From positions 1 to 64,000 of the forward strand of contig JANXSX010000064.1 in NCBI GenBank assembly GCA_025356475.1: a DNA stretch of 64,000 bases, given 5' to 3'. The notes beneath the pieces were generated by a model. That model saw nothing but the letters and a program-made list of their open reading frames with translations, made no database searches and was not told the origin of the DNA. The position numbers and the translations under genes were made by a program. The stretch is from Isosphaeraceae bacterium (lineage in GTDB: Bacteria > Planctomycetota > Planctomycetia > Isosphaerales > Isosphaeraceae). Of the stretch, positions 1 through 10,649 are shown in pieces (position 1 is the stretch's first letter; the number at the start of each line of letters is the position of its first letter).

Positions 1-1289
1 TTCTTCTCGATCCCGAAAAGCTGATGGGGACCGACGTCGAGGGTAATCGTAGGGAGGTCAAATCTTCGGGAGAAGACGAGGACTTCGTACTCGAGATCCT
101 TCAACATTCGCAAAGTCACATACAAGAAATTGCCCGATCCGCACGCCGGGTCAAGCACTCGCACAGTCCGCAGCCTGGTGAGGAATGCGTCGATCTGGCC
201 TTTGGCCTCATCGCGTGCCGTCTTCGTAGAAGCCGGGAAGAGGGTCTCCCCCTTGTCTGAGTCCAGTGGGTCGGGTAAGAGGCTCTCGACCCTCGCTCGG
301 CAGGCGTCCCAATCTCTGCGCAGCGGGACCATGACGACCGGCTCAACCAGCGTCTTGATATCGGTAAACCCGGTGTAATGTGCGCCGAGTTCCGACCGCT
401 GGGCCGGGTCCATCACTCGCTCGAACAGGGTGCCGAAGATCGAGGGGTCCATTTCAGACCAATCGAGCGCGGCGGCTTTGTGGATATGCTCAAGCTCGAA
501 CGCGTCCAGAATCAGGTGATCGCTCTCGTCGAACAGGTTGCCATTGAACCACGGGATCGTCTCACCGTAAACATCTCCGCCGTGGCCCATCGCCTTGAAG
601 AGTTCGCCGATATCGTGACTGATCTTGGTGGCGTCGCGTGTCGCGTATTTCTCAACGATCCGCGTAAACACCTTGTTCGGAAGTAACCCAGCATCTTCAG
701 CAAAAAGGCAGAATACCAGCCGATCGAGGAAGTGAGCCACGCGCGTCGGATCTTGATGCTTCTGACGCACCGTGGGAGCGATTTCCGCCAGTTCCTTGGC
801 AGCCTCTTCCGTGATCTTCTCGATCGTCTTCTCAGGCCGCAGCGCCTCGAAATTGTGGAAGACGTTGCGCAACAGATTCAGGTTCTTCGATGCGGTAAAC
901 GTCGAGAGATCAAACTTGTAAGACTTCGTCGGGAAACCGGTGAAGTGGGTGCGGATCTCGATCTTGTCCATGTCGGAGACGACGAACAGAGGTGGGTTTC
1001 CGAGGTCACCGCTATATTGCAACAGTTGGGTGAACGCAGCTTCTAAGTCACCGCCCCGCTTCTTGTATTCCCAGGCGAAAAACCCTTCCTTGAATGCGTC
1101 GGCGTATCCCCGACCTCCGCTCGACTTCGTCACCTTCCGTTCCATCGTGAAAGTGAATCCGCGCGCGTCCACCTCTCCCGGCTTCGGGTGTTCAACAACC
1201 TCACAGAGATCCAAGAAGTGTTCCTGGGCGGCCGATCGCTCAGTACGTCGTGATTTCTTCCACTTCTCGACAAACGCAGCAGCGTCCAT
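1..1289 (-). CDS. MmeI-like type IIL/IIG restriction-modification enzyme, N-terminal part (runs off left edge)
   Basis: Reading leftward from an ATG at 1289, an uninterrupted frame of 429 codons reaches the window edge, so the C-terminal half is missing. The N-terminus matches the MmeI endonuclease module: D64, E74 and K76 (FAWEYKKRGG) sit at the D-x9-E-x-K spacing of the MmeI nuclease site. A helical spacer follows, then the SAM-binding motif DPACGSGNFL at about residue 380, the usual start of an N6-adenine methyltransferase domain. In this family one polypeptide both cuts and methylates DNA, with the specificity domain after the methyltransferase; that domain would lie outside the window. 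No separate methylase or specificity gene is seen. A BREX or DISARM methyltransferase is less likely because the EXK nuclease motif is present. Confidence 0.85.
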   Translation of the reverse strand, partial: MDAAAFVEKWKKSRRTERSAAQEHFLDLCEVVEHPKPGEVDARGFTFTMERKVTKSSGGRGYADAFKEGFFAWEYKKRGGDLEAAFTQLLQYSGDLGNPPLFVVSDMDKIEIRTHFTGFPTKSYKFDLSTFTASKNLNLLRNVFHNFEALRPEKTIEKITEEAAKELAEIAPTVRQKHQDPTRVAHFLDRLVFCLFAEDAGLLPNKVFTRIVEKYATRDATKISHDIGELFKAMGHGGDVYGETIPWFNGNLFDESDHLILDAFELEHIHKAAALDWSEMDPSIFGTLFERVMDPAQRSELGAHYTGFTDIKTLVEPVVMVPLRRDWDACRARVESLLPDPLDSDKGETLFPASTKTARDEAKGQIDAFLTRLRTVRVLDPACGSGNFLYVTLRMLKDLEYEVLVFSRRFDLPTITLDVGPHQLFGIEK

Positions 1290-1811
1290 GAAAACCAATC
1301 CATTGAGAGCCCAAGACGCAACAACTTACCGACTCTATCACAGTAACCCCAAGCCGCAAACGACCACGTGCCGTTTGGCCCGACTATCATTCAATCAAAC
1401 CAAGCGAAGGGGTCGTCCTTATGGTCAACCAATTTTGGACATTTGGGTAGAATCTTTACCTCTTCGGTGACCTCATTCTCAACTCTAGAGGAGCGCAATG
1501 AGGTGAAGGACGCAACGGGGACATCCTGGCGGCCCAAGCTAGGCTTGGTAGTCTGAGAATTTGAAGCGATCGGCGACACTCCAAGGCATTGTGGTATGCA
1601 AATTAAAATGGGGAGCATCTCAAAAAGCCTGGAGTTGGGCGACCTGGTGACCGAAGATTGACAGATGAGGCATCACCCTTTGGTTTGTTCATCCATACAG
1701 GCCCGTGACCTATGCGTCCAGGGGGTAAACTGAACGGACTTGCTGGTGACTAAACGAAGCCATTGGCAAGATGTAGGGGTTATCACGTGGACGATATTTT
1801 CAGGTGTGTAG

Positions 1812-2110
1812 TTCTCGGAACAAACCCAATGGTAGGATGTGCCGATTATGATGCTTCCGAGTCGGTGATTGCTGAATTACGAAACGAACCCAATGGTATT
1901 CTGTAGCGATTATGAGACCAAGACATCATCGCCCGTCTGAATTACGAAACAAACCCAATGGTATGATGTGCTAGTTATGATGGCTCCGAGTTGGTGAATA
2001 CTGAATTACGAAACGAACCCAATGGTATTTTGTAGCGATTGTGAGACCAAGACATCATCGCCCGTCTGAATTACGAAACGAACCCAATGGTATGATGTGC
2101 CGATTATGAC
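1812..2110. repeat. Alternating A/B tandem array, period ~64.5 bp (129-bp superperiod)
   Basis: A core close to GAATTACGAAACGAACCCA and its continuation ATGGTA recurs with ACCCAATGG starting at 1824, 1888, 1953, 2017 and 2082, so the spacings are 64, 65, 64 and 65. The ~40-bp stretches between cores come in two kinds that alternate. One contains GATTATGA followed by GGCTCCGAGTTGGTGA-like sequence. The other contains TGTAGCGATTRTGAGACC followed by AAGACATCATCGCCCGTCT. The first copy is degenerate at its left side. Because the inter-core sequences repeat, this is a minisatellite-type array and not a CRISPR. Confidence 0.9.
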
Positions 2111-2206
2111 GGCAGATCCAGGATAGTTTGGCCTCCCTGTAACACCTGCCGTTGAGCCGACCTTCCAGCAAAGCTCTCCTCAATCGCTGACTCGGACGTT
2201 GACTGT

Positions 2207-2230
2207 CCTCTCCCGGCAAGAGGGGAGAGG
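2207..2230. repeat. Short palindrome CCTCTCCC...GGGAGAGG
   Basis: An 8-bp perfect stem (CCTCTCCC / GGGAGAGG) with an 8-nt loop. Similar C/T-rich palindromes occur at 26765-26780, 56743-56772 and near 60857, all intergenic, which suggests a dispersed REP-like family. No associated gene is visible. Confidence 0.5.
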
Positions 2231-2501
2231 AATGGGCAGAATGGGTAAGCTCTAGATTTCGCGACCATGTGGGATTTCCAGATCCGGTTGCCAAGGGGCA
2301 CGGGATTCCTTATAATGTCCGATTCTGTGTGGCCCAACCCGTAGCGTGGCGGGATGGGCTATTTTTTCGGATTTGTCTCCTTGCCGAAGGCGAACCCTCG
2401 CTCGCGTCGTCCACGCCACGAGCTTGGTTATTCCGGCGCCTCCACGGTTGGCTCTCTCGCAGACGGCGCGGGTGGCCCCATGATGGAAACACTTACCTCT
2501 T

Positions 2502-4559
<2,058 letters not shown>

Positions 4560-4588
4560 GCTCCCGCTCAGATCGTCGATCCCAAAAA

Positions 4589-4633
4589 GACCAGGCCGCC
4601 GACCCCGATCACTCGGAGTTGGCGGCCTGGGTC
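4589..4633. terminator. Hairpin terminator between rpsA and the convergent FAD oxidoreductase
   Basis: GACCAGGCCGCC (4589-4600) pairs with GGCGGCCTGGGTC (4621-4633) with one bulged G, forming a 12-bp GC-rich stem and a 20-nt loop. An A-run precedes the left arm, giving a U-run on leftward transcripts. The + side has only a weak T tract. It could end transcription from both sides. Confidence 0.6.
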
Positions 4634-4777
4634 GTTGTACGGTGTGGGTGCGAAACTCATTCTCAAAGGCCAAGGCCGAACATATCAGGTGAAGGTCACC
4701 CGAGATTGGTTGCAGAATCTCGAGTGCCTATTTCGGTGCCGCGCGCGACTCGGGCCCGCCGTTCTTCTCCTCAGGCA

Positions 4778-7609
4778 TTAAGGCAACTGGACCGTAAGCG
4801 ATGTGTGGAAGACATCGTTAGGATCGACTTTCTTCTTCAACTGCTGGAGTCGAACGTATTTACCAATGTCGTCATAATAGAACTTTTGGACCGAGGTCTC
4901 TCTCATGTCGGTCTCTCCGAAGGAGCCCCAGAAGAGCCGCTGCTCTTGCCCCGGGCTGAATTCCGTATTGACGATCCCTTGCATTTCCTCCTGGAGTTGC
5001 TCAGCCACTTCCATGAAGCCGTCGGCGTAGAAGACGTCGAAAACGAAGCAGAAGACGAAGTCTCGTCGTGGCATCGAAGTCTGTTCCCTGCGATGCGATT
5101 TTTGGAAGGCACCGCCTCCGATCATCATCTGAAAGACGAGGTAGACACCGTCCGTGTTGACGACCTTATCCACCATGTCGACAAATTTCTTGAGAAAGGC
5201 GTCAGTCATCGCGATCGTGGTGCAGTTGACCCGTTTCTTGTAAGGGTACTTGAACTCACGCCCGTCCACGGTCGTACTCGGAAAGCGACGCACGAAGAAA
5301 TCGGACCAGAACGAAAGCGGCTTGGTGCCCTTTGTCGTTGTTAGCAACCCGAATGAATCCTCATCAGAAGCCTGGATGATCGATTTGAACACCTCTTCTC
5401 CCTTGACGGTTTCGCCCAGCCCACCCAGATTCGAGTGGACCATCTCGACGAGCAGGAGCGGGAACGGGTTCAGGCCAGCGTTCGACTCGACGGTCACCGT
5501 GAAATCGATGCCTGCGGGCTTCGTACCGGCTTTGACTTCTTGGGTCCAGATCTGGACCTGCTTCATCAGGTTCGTGTATCGTTCCTTCCCGTAGATCCGG
5601 GTCGCAGCGTAGCCGTAGGAATGGGGGTGCTGTTGGTCGAGGACGCACTCGATCTGAAATTGAATGACGATACCAAAGGAGCCTGCGTTTCCGCCTAGCA
5701 CACCCCAGAACAGTTCATCGTTCTCCGTCGTGGGTGTACCTTCGGGGCGATTGACGGTGCGGACGGTGCCGTCCGCCAGCACGATCGTGAAGGACACAAT
5801 GTAGTCAATCGCCAGTCCGAATCCACGGAGGAGATGCCCGAAACCGCCGGTCTGTCCGTGACCTCCGATGTTTACCAACGGACACTCACCGTGCGGAATG
5901 GTAATTCCTAGCGACTTGAAATCGGCCGCGAAATCAGTTAGCCGAACAGCCGGTCCCAGCTCGACGATGTTCTCGGTGACCTTCTGGAATCGATTGAACG
6001 CGTCCATCGCGAGAACGATGGTCGAGTTACCGCCTGAGGACTTGCCGCAGTATTGGTGACCACCGCTACGTGCAGCGATATGTTTATTCTTCGCTCTCGC
6101 GAACTTGAGTGCCGCCTTGATATCGTCCACGTCCTTAGGATAGGCCACCATGAACGGGGTCATGTCTTCCACCGGGAAGGACGAGGTCGCGTACTGGTTT
6201 GCGTACGTCCTGAACAACCAGTCCGATGGTCTGTAGACTTCCCCCTTAAAGCCGGGAATAGGTGGTTCAGACACCGGGAAAAGACCAAACGCGGTCGCAG
6301 AGATCTCAGTAACCACCGTCGCAGAGACTTCAGTAACCACCGTTGCGGAGGCTTCAGCAAGCACGGTCGCAGAGGCTTCAACAACCACCGTCGCGGAGGT
6401 TACAACGGAGACCTCCGGGGTGGCCTCAAGAGTTAGCGAGTGAGGTGTCGGCGTCGAAGGGACCGAAGTCAGAGAGGCAAGACGAGTGGGAAACGAGGAG
6501 CTCGCGTCCTTGCGCATGTAAGCGAGGCCGCTGAGTTCGAGCCGATCGTCGCGGTTCAGTTGAAGACGAAGGAACAGGCTCAGGTCGATGTCGATCGCGC
6601 CCGTACGGTCATCCTTGGCACCAAGCCCACGATCGACGTATCCGGTCACGAGGTCCAAGATCTCGTTCACATTATCATTCTGCTCGACGATCCGGGGGAT
6701 TCGGTGAGTGTCGATCTGAGGATCGAGAGGTATGCCGAACCCCGTGTTAGCGATGGTTTTTATGACATCCGAACCGTGGAACGGCTTAACCTTGGTGATC
6801 TGGTCGAAGCTCGAAGGCAGGCTGGCGAGGGCGGCCTTGACGAGTTGCCCTAGAGTCAACTCGTCTTCCTTGACGGAGCCGAGGGCTGTGACCTGGACGA
6901 GCGCAATCCCGTGTCTGCCGGTGAAGGCGTCGAGCACGAGATCGGACTTCTCCGGGATCTTCGCATTCAAGAAGAGGACCTTGGCGATGGCCGAAAACTG
7001 TGCTTTTCCTGGATAGGGGAAGGTTGTCCGAACCATCCACAGGTTCTTGGCCGATGCGGGTTTAAAGTCGAACTCAGTGATCACGGCCTTCAAGTCGCGT
7101 GATTCCGACAAGGCCGATGCACCTGTGAGGGTCATCGCCTGGCCGTCTGGGGTCACAACGTTGAGCGAGGTAATGTAGTCGGGGAGCCGGCCTAGGGTGC
7201 GCATCAGACATGACGGCTCGTCGAAAATGACGTTGGACGCGATACTCTGATACCGGTTCTCGCCGAGAGGAAGCGCGAACATGTCTTTTGCCAGCTTCTT
7301 CCCTACCTCTTCAATCGTCGCCGCCACCTCGGCTTTCAGAACGCCGTTATCGATGTGTATGTTCTTTAGCTCAGCGAGGTTGAGGACGGTGCCGCCGGCT
7401 GCGTCGACCATGTCCGTCACGGCTGTGGCCTGCGTTCCGCTCCTCACAAACATCTTCTGGATCCGAGGTCGTGCGATCGCAGTAGCGACATCATCCTGGG
7501 ATATAGGGAACCAGACCTCGCGCGCGTGCTTAAGCCCGTGAGCGGCGGCCAGAGCTTTGAGTGGGTGGATGACCCTACCCTGAAACGTGGGGACATTTTC
7601 ATCAACCAT
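4778..7609 (-). CDS. Double-module FAD-binding (PCMH/berberine-bridge-type) oxidoreductase
   Basis: About 943 residues from the ATG at 7609, chosen for the AGGAG 9 bases upstream. The C-terminal ~490 residues form a full berberine-bridge-enzyme-like flavoprotein. RSGGHQY (His near 516) and HGECPLVNIGGHG (Cys near 575) match the two residues that bind FAD covalently in this family. The end, with DPNDVFH, resembles the BBE C-terminal segment. The N-terminal ~390 residues look like a second, degenerate FAD-binding half: FVRSGTQATAV and YITSLNVVTPDGQ match PCMH landmarks, but the His/Cys anchors are absent. The halves are joined by five 8-residue repeats of the SATVVTEA type. Such enzymes oxidise sugars or secondary alcohols using O2 or another acceptor; the substrate is unknown. 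No signal peptide is seen. It stands alone, convergent with rpsA. Confidence 0.8.
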   Translation of the reverse strand: MVDENVPTFQGRVIHPLKALAAAHGLKHAREVWFPISQDDVATAIARPRIQKMFVRSGTQATAVTDMVDAAGGTVLNLAELKNIHIDNGVLKAEVAATIEEVGKKLAKDMFALPLGENRYQSIASNVIFDEPSCLMRTLGRLPDYITSLNVVTPDGQAMTLTGASALSESRDLKAVITEFDFKPASAKNLWMVRTTFPYPGKAQFSAIAKVLFLNAKIPEKSDLVLDAFTGRHGIALVQVTALGSVKEDELTLGQLVKAALASLPSSFDQITKVKPFHGSDVIKTIANTGFGIPLDPQIDTHRIPRIVEQNDNVNEILDLVTGYVDRGLGAKDDRTGAIDIDLSLFLRLQLNRDDRLELSGLAYMRKDASSSFPTRLASLTSVPSTPTPHSLTLEATPEVSVVTSATVVVEASATVLAEASATVVTEVSATVVTEISATAFGLFPVSEPPIPGFKGEVYRPSDWLFRTYANQYATSSFPVEDMTPFMVAYPKDVDDIKAALKFARAKNKHIAARSGGHQYCGKSSGGNSTIVLAMDAFNRFQKVTENIVELGPAVRLTDFAADFKSLGITIPHGECPLVNIGGHGQTGGFGHLLRGFGLAIDYIVSFTIVLADGTVRTVNRPEGTPTTENDELFWGVLGGNAGSFGIVIQFQIECVLDQQHPHSYGYAATRIYGKERYTNLMKQVQIWTQEVKAGTKPAGIDFTVTVESNAGLNPFPLLLVEMVHSNLGGLGETVKGEEVFKSIIQASDEDSFGLLTTTKGTKPLSFWSDFFVRRFPSTTVDGREFKYPYKKRVNCTTIAMTDAFLKKFVDMVDKVVNTDGVYLVFQMMIGGGAFQKSHRREQTSMPRRDFVFCFVFDVFYADGFMEVAEQLQEEMQGIVNTEFSPGQEQRLFWGSFGETDMRETSVQKFYYDDIGKYVRLQQLKKKVDPNDVFHTSLTVQLP
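6294..6413 (-). repeat. In-gene tandem repeat, 5 x 24 bp, linker of the FAD oxidoreductase
   Basis: Five 24-bp units (on the + strand beginning GTCGCAGAGRCTTCAGTAAC) at 6294, 6318, 6342, 6366 and 6390 encode the octad repeats SATVVTEI/V/A of the inter-module linker. The outer unit at 6390 is the most diverged. The repeat keeps frame and so changes linker length only. Confidence 0.9.
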
Positions 7610-8081
7610 GGTCAAATTCTCCTGCATTAGGGCCATCACGTATCGCTGTGGTATCGCCTACCTTGGACAGCCTACAAAGCCAACGCATAATTAAGCTAGA
7701 GACAAGCCAACAGGATCGTAGCAATCCTCGTTCTCGGCAGTGCAAATGGTAGTAGCCTTGAGTGCTTCAGTCCGATCGACCGAGGCATTCGCCGACACGT
7801 GGGAGTCGCAACGCCTGCGGTTTCTGCTCGAACAGCTCAACCATTTGACACCCGGCGGCTTGGCCTCGCCCCGAGACATTCCAGAGCGAATGCTGAACCT
7901 GCCATATGTTCGATGTCTCTATAGGCTTGTCACCCCTGGCCCAAGAACGTCTACCGACAAGGTTGTAGGGTCGAACTTAAGACCTTAAGATGTTATGCTC
8001 TCAGATCGGGAGCATGCGACTCTCGCCCGATAGATCTGGACGCATTTACACGACGTTACGCTAACGCTAAGGACCATCGCC
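7610..8081. other. Intergenic region upstream of ilvB
   Basis: This divergent gap should contain the promoters of the FAD oxidoreductase and ilvB. Two overlapping short frames at 7691-7988 have no recognisable protein features and I do not call them. ATGCTC and GAGCAT at about 7995-8016 could form a short stem ahead of ilvB. No T-box or leucine/valine-rich leader peptide is apparent. Confidence 0.4.
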
Positions 8082-9854
8082 GTGGCCACTACTGACAGTC
8101 GAACGAACACGCCGACCGCGCGGAAACCTCAGACTGGGGCCGATGTCCTGGTTGAGTCGCTGGTAAGGCATGGTGTCGACGTCGTATTCGCCTATCCCGG
8201 CGGCGCTAGCATGCCGATGCATCAGGCGCTGACTCGGTACCGCGACAAAATCCGCACGATCCTTCCCCGGCATGAGCAAGGCGGGATCTTCGCCGCCGAG
8301 GGTTACGCCCGAGTGACCGGCAGACCTGGGGTCGTGATGGCGACCAGTGGTCCAGGGGCCTTGAATCTCGTCACCGGACTGGCCGACGCTAAGATGGATT
8401 CGCTGCCGATCGTGGCGATTACCGGCCAGGTCCCCACCCACGTCATCGGCACAGACGCGTTCCAGGAAACGCCGATGGTTGAGGTCTGCCGGGCGATCAC
8501 CAAGCATCATTACCTGGTCCAATCGGCCAAGGATGTGGCTCGGGTCGTCAAAGAGGCGTTCCACATCGCATCAACAGGTCGGCCTGGCCCTGTTCTGATC
8601 GACATGCCCAAGGATATTCAGAACACCTTGGTCGCTGATCCCGACTACGATGTCGCCATGGACTTGCCTGGCTATCACGTCCCCGGGCCTCCTTCGGCGG
8701 AGTCGATCAACCGCGCTCTCGACCTGATTCGCAAGGCTGAGCGCCCGATTATTTACTGCGGTGGCGGCGTGATCGCCAGCGATGCCGCTGCGGAATTGAG
8801 GAGGTTCGCCGAGGCCACTGGCATCCCGGTCGCAATGACCTTGCAAGGGCTGGGATCGCTCCCTAGCGACCACTATCTGTCGTTGAATATGCTGGGGATG
8901 CATGGGACGGTGTACTCGAACCTGGCGATCAACGAGGCTGATTTGCTGCTGGCGCTCGGGGTCCGGTTCGACGACCGGGTGACCGGCAAACTCAGCGAGT
9001 TCGCCAAGCACGGCAAGATCATCCATGTCGATATCGACGCGTCGGAGATCAACAAGAACAAGACTGCCTTGGTACCGGTGAATACCGACGTCAAGCAGTT
9101 CCTGAACGCCGTGAATCCGGTGGTTGTGCCCGGCGACTATCGCGACTGGCTCCGGCAAGTCGACTCCTGGCGCGCCTCCGAGCCGATGACCTATTCCGAT
9201 CGTGACGATGCGATCTTGCCCCAGTATGTCCTGGACGAGTTCTCAAAACTCACCAAGGGCGAGTTCCTGATGACCACTGGTGTGGGCCAGCACCAGATGT
9301 TCGCTGCTCAGTGGACCAAGTTCACCAAGCCTCGGACCTGGGTCACCTCCGGGGGGCTTGGCTCAATGGGTTTCGGGCTGCCGTCGGCCATGGGGGCCCA
9401 AGCGGCGTTCCCGGACGCCTTGGTCGTCGATATCGATGGCGATGGCTCGTTCGTCATGAACATCCAGGAACTCGCAACCCTCTACTGCGAGAGCCTACCG
9501 ATCAAGATGATTGTGCTCAATAACCAGCACCTGGGCATGGTGGTTCAGTGGGAGGACCGGTTCCACGCCGGTAACCGGGCTCATACGTATCTCGGGCCTG
9601 TCGATCACCCCGAGGCGATTGGCAAGGGCGACGGTGAGATGCCGGCGGTCACCTATCCCGACTTCGTCGCGATCTCCAAGGGGTTCGGCATCAAGGCTCG
9701 TCAGATTCGCAACAAGGCCGACGTGACCGGGGCCCTGGCCGAGATGATCGCCCACAAGGGGCCGTATGTGCTCGACGTCCTGATCCCCTACCAGGAACAC
9801 GTCTTGCCCATGATCCCCGCAGGCGGGACGGTCAAGGATATCATCAAGAGCTAA
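8082..9854 (+). CDS. ilvB: Acetolactate synthase, large (catalytic) subunit
   Basis: A 590-residue thiamine-diphosphate enzyme that condenses two pyruvates, or pyruvate and 2-oxobutyrate, in the first common step of valine, leucine and isoleucine synthesis. The catalytic Glu lies in [15 protein letters not shown] at residue 65. The ThDP/Mg motif GDGSF (near residue 450) ends at NN about 30 residues later. The central FAD-binding region contains [11 protein letters not shown]. The start is GTG at 8082, giving a short N-terminal extension before GADVLVESL. No small regulatory subunit (ilvN) follows, so it must be elsewhere. A hairpin at 9868 closes the gene against the convergent DUF2203 gene. 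Confidence 0.95.
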   Translation: MATTDSRTNTPTARKPQTGADVLVESLVRHGVDVVFAYPGGASMPMHQALTRYRDKIRTILPRHEQGGIFAAEGYARVTGRPGVVMATSGPGALNLVTGLADAKMDSLPIVAITGQVPTHVIGTDAFQETPMVEVCRAITKHHYLVQSAKDVARVVKEAFHIASTGRPGPVLIDMPKDIQNTLVADPDYDVAMDLPGYHVPGPPSAESINRALDLIRKAERPIIYCGGGVIASDAAAELRRFAEATGIPVAMTLQGLGSLPSDHYLSLNMLGMHGTVYSNLAINEADLLLALGVRFDDRVTGKLSEFAKHGKIIHVDIDASEINKNKTALVPVNTDVKQFLNAVNPVVVPGDYRDWLRQVDSWRASEPMTYSDRDDAILPQYVLDEFSKLTKGEFLMTTGVGQHQMFAAQWTKFTKPRTWVTSGGLGSMGFGLPSAMGAQAAFPDALVVDIDGDGSFVMNIQELATLYCESLPIKMIVLNNQHLGMVVQWEDRFHAGNRAHTYLGPVDHPEAIGKGDGEMPAVTYPDFVAISKGFGIKARQIRNKADVTGALAEMIAHKGPYVLDVLIPYQEHVLPMIPAGGTVKDIIKS

Positions 9855-9867
9855 TCTGAGATTGGAG

Positions 9868-9897
9868 CTGGCATCAGGTGAATTCACCTGGTGCCAG
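9868..9897. terminator. Bidirectional terminator hairpin between ilvB and the DUF2203 gene
   Basis: CTGGCATCAGGTGA (9868-9881) is followed at once by the near-perfect complement TTCACCTGGTGCCAG, leaving a 30-bp palindrome with one mismatch pair. ACTCATTTT follows on the + side. It lies just after the ilvB stop and 35 bases before the end of the opposing gene. Confidence 0.7.
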
Positions 9898-9931
9898 ACT
9901 CATTTTACGCCGAGGTCGAAGCCGTCCGGCC

Positions 9932-10399
9932 TTACTTCCGGTCGGCGAGCGTGCCCAATGGCTTTCGACCGGCGACCCCGGTATGAAGTTCATGCCAGTG
10001 GAGGACCTCGGGCTCGCCGAGCCTCCAGCAGAGGTACACTTCACGCCCTTCACGGATGCTGGGGAAGTCGCACAGGCCATCCGAAGGGCCTTTCAGCTCG
10101 ACCCCTAACGCGGTCAGCTCGTCGATAAAGGTGACAAGCTTCGCCTCTTCGGTATCGAGTTCAGCGCGGCTGTGGACGACTTCCTCGGTATAGAGATCGT
10201 CCGACTTACGGCGGCGGCGGTCCCCACTGACCGCAGTGAGCCTCTGCCCCAGTTCGTTCACGACCTGGAACTGCTTGACGATATCGCCGACGATCGCCTT
10301 CACCAAGGGCAGGGCCCGGTTGGCTTCTTCCACGCTGAAGTATTTGCGCTTGGCATCGGCAGGGGCCGGCGATGAAGATGAGGAAGCAGAGGATGCCAT
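9932..10399 (-). CDS. DUF2203 family protein
   Basis: About 155 residues from the ATG at 10399. A TTG at 10405 with GGGG upstream is an alternative start adding two residues. After a Ser/Ala/Pro-rich N-terminal stretch, KYFSVEEANRALPLV is the hallmark opening of DUF2203. A helical central part follows, then the conserved end with LCDFPS, REVYLCWRLGEPEVLHWHELH and GVAGRKPL. The family's biochemical role is not known. It is a single gene convergent with ilvB. Confidence 0.85.
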   Translation of the reverse strand: MASSASSSSSPAPADAKRKYFSVEEANRALPLVKAIVGDIVKQFQVVNELGQRLTAVSGDRRRRKSDDLYTEEVVHSRAELDTEEAKLVTFIDELTALGVELKGPSDGLCDFPSIREGREVYLCWRLGEPEVLHWHELHTGVAGRKPLGTLADRK

Positions 10400-10649
10400 G
10401 TTCAAGATATCCCCACGGGGTCGGCAGATCCGGCTCGACCGAGGAGGTTAGACCACGTCCCGCCGATGCGGTTCGTGAGTCGCCCCGGACGCAAAGCTCT
10501 TATCGAATCGATGAAGAGGGCCAACCCGAAACAACGATGCGGAACGGGATCGCCGACCGGCTGTACCGCATCGTCTTCACTAGATGATTATAGAACGTGG
10601 CTGACCTGCCGCAAGGGCTGGTCCTTAGAGATCGACGAGAGCACCGCCC

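Larger units (their letters stand above)
1290..2501. other. Non-coding region between the MmeI-like gene and rpsA
   Basis: No reading frame here looks coding on either strand. It holds the alternating tandem array at about 1812-2110 and a short palindrome at 2207-2230. The promoters of the leftward restriction-modification gene and of rpsA should lie here, but I could not pick out a convincing -35/-10 pair. The stretch 1290-1810 shows nothing else recognisable. Confidence 0.6.

Noticed and set aside
1812-2110. CRISPR array
   Set aside because: The inter-core sequences are themselves repeated in alternation, there are no unique spacers, the cores vary, and no cas gene is near.
7740-7988. 82-residue + frame before ilvB
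   Set aside because: No domain, signal peptide or ribosome-binding site; overlaps another weak frame on the other strand.
9878-10108. 76-residue + frame opposite the DUF2203 gene
   Set aside because: Antisense shadow of a gene with clear DUF2203 motifs.
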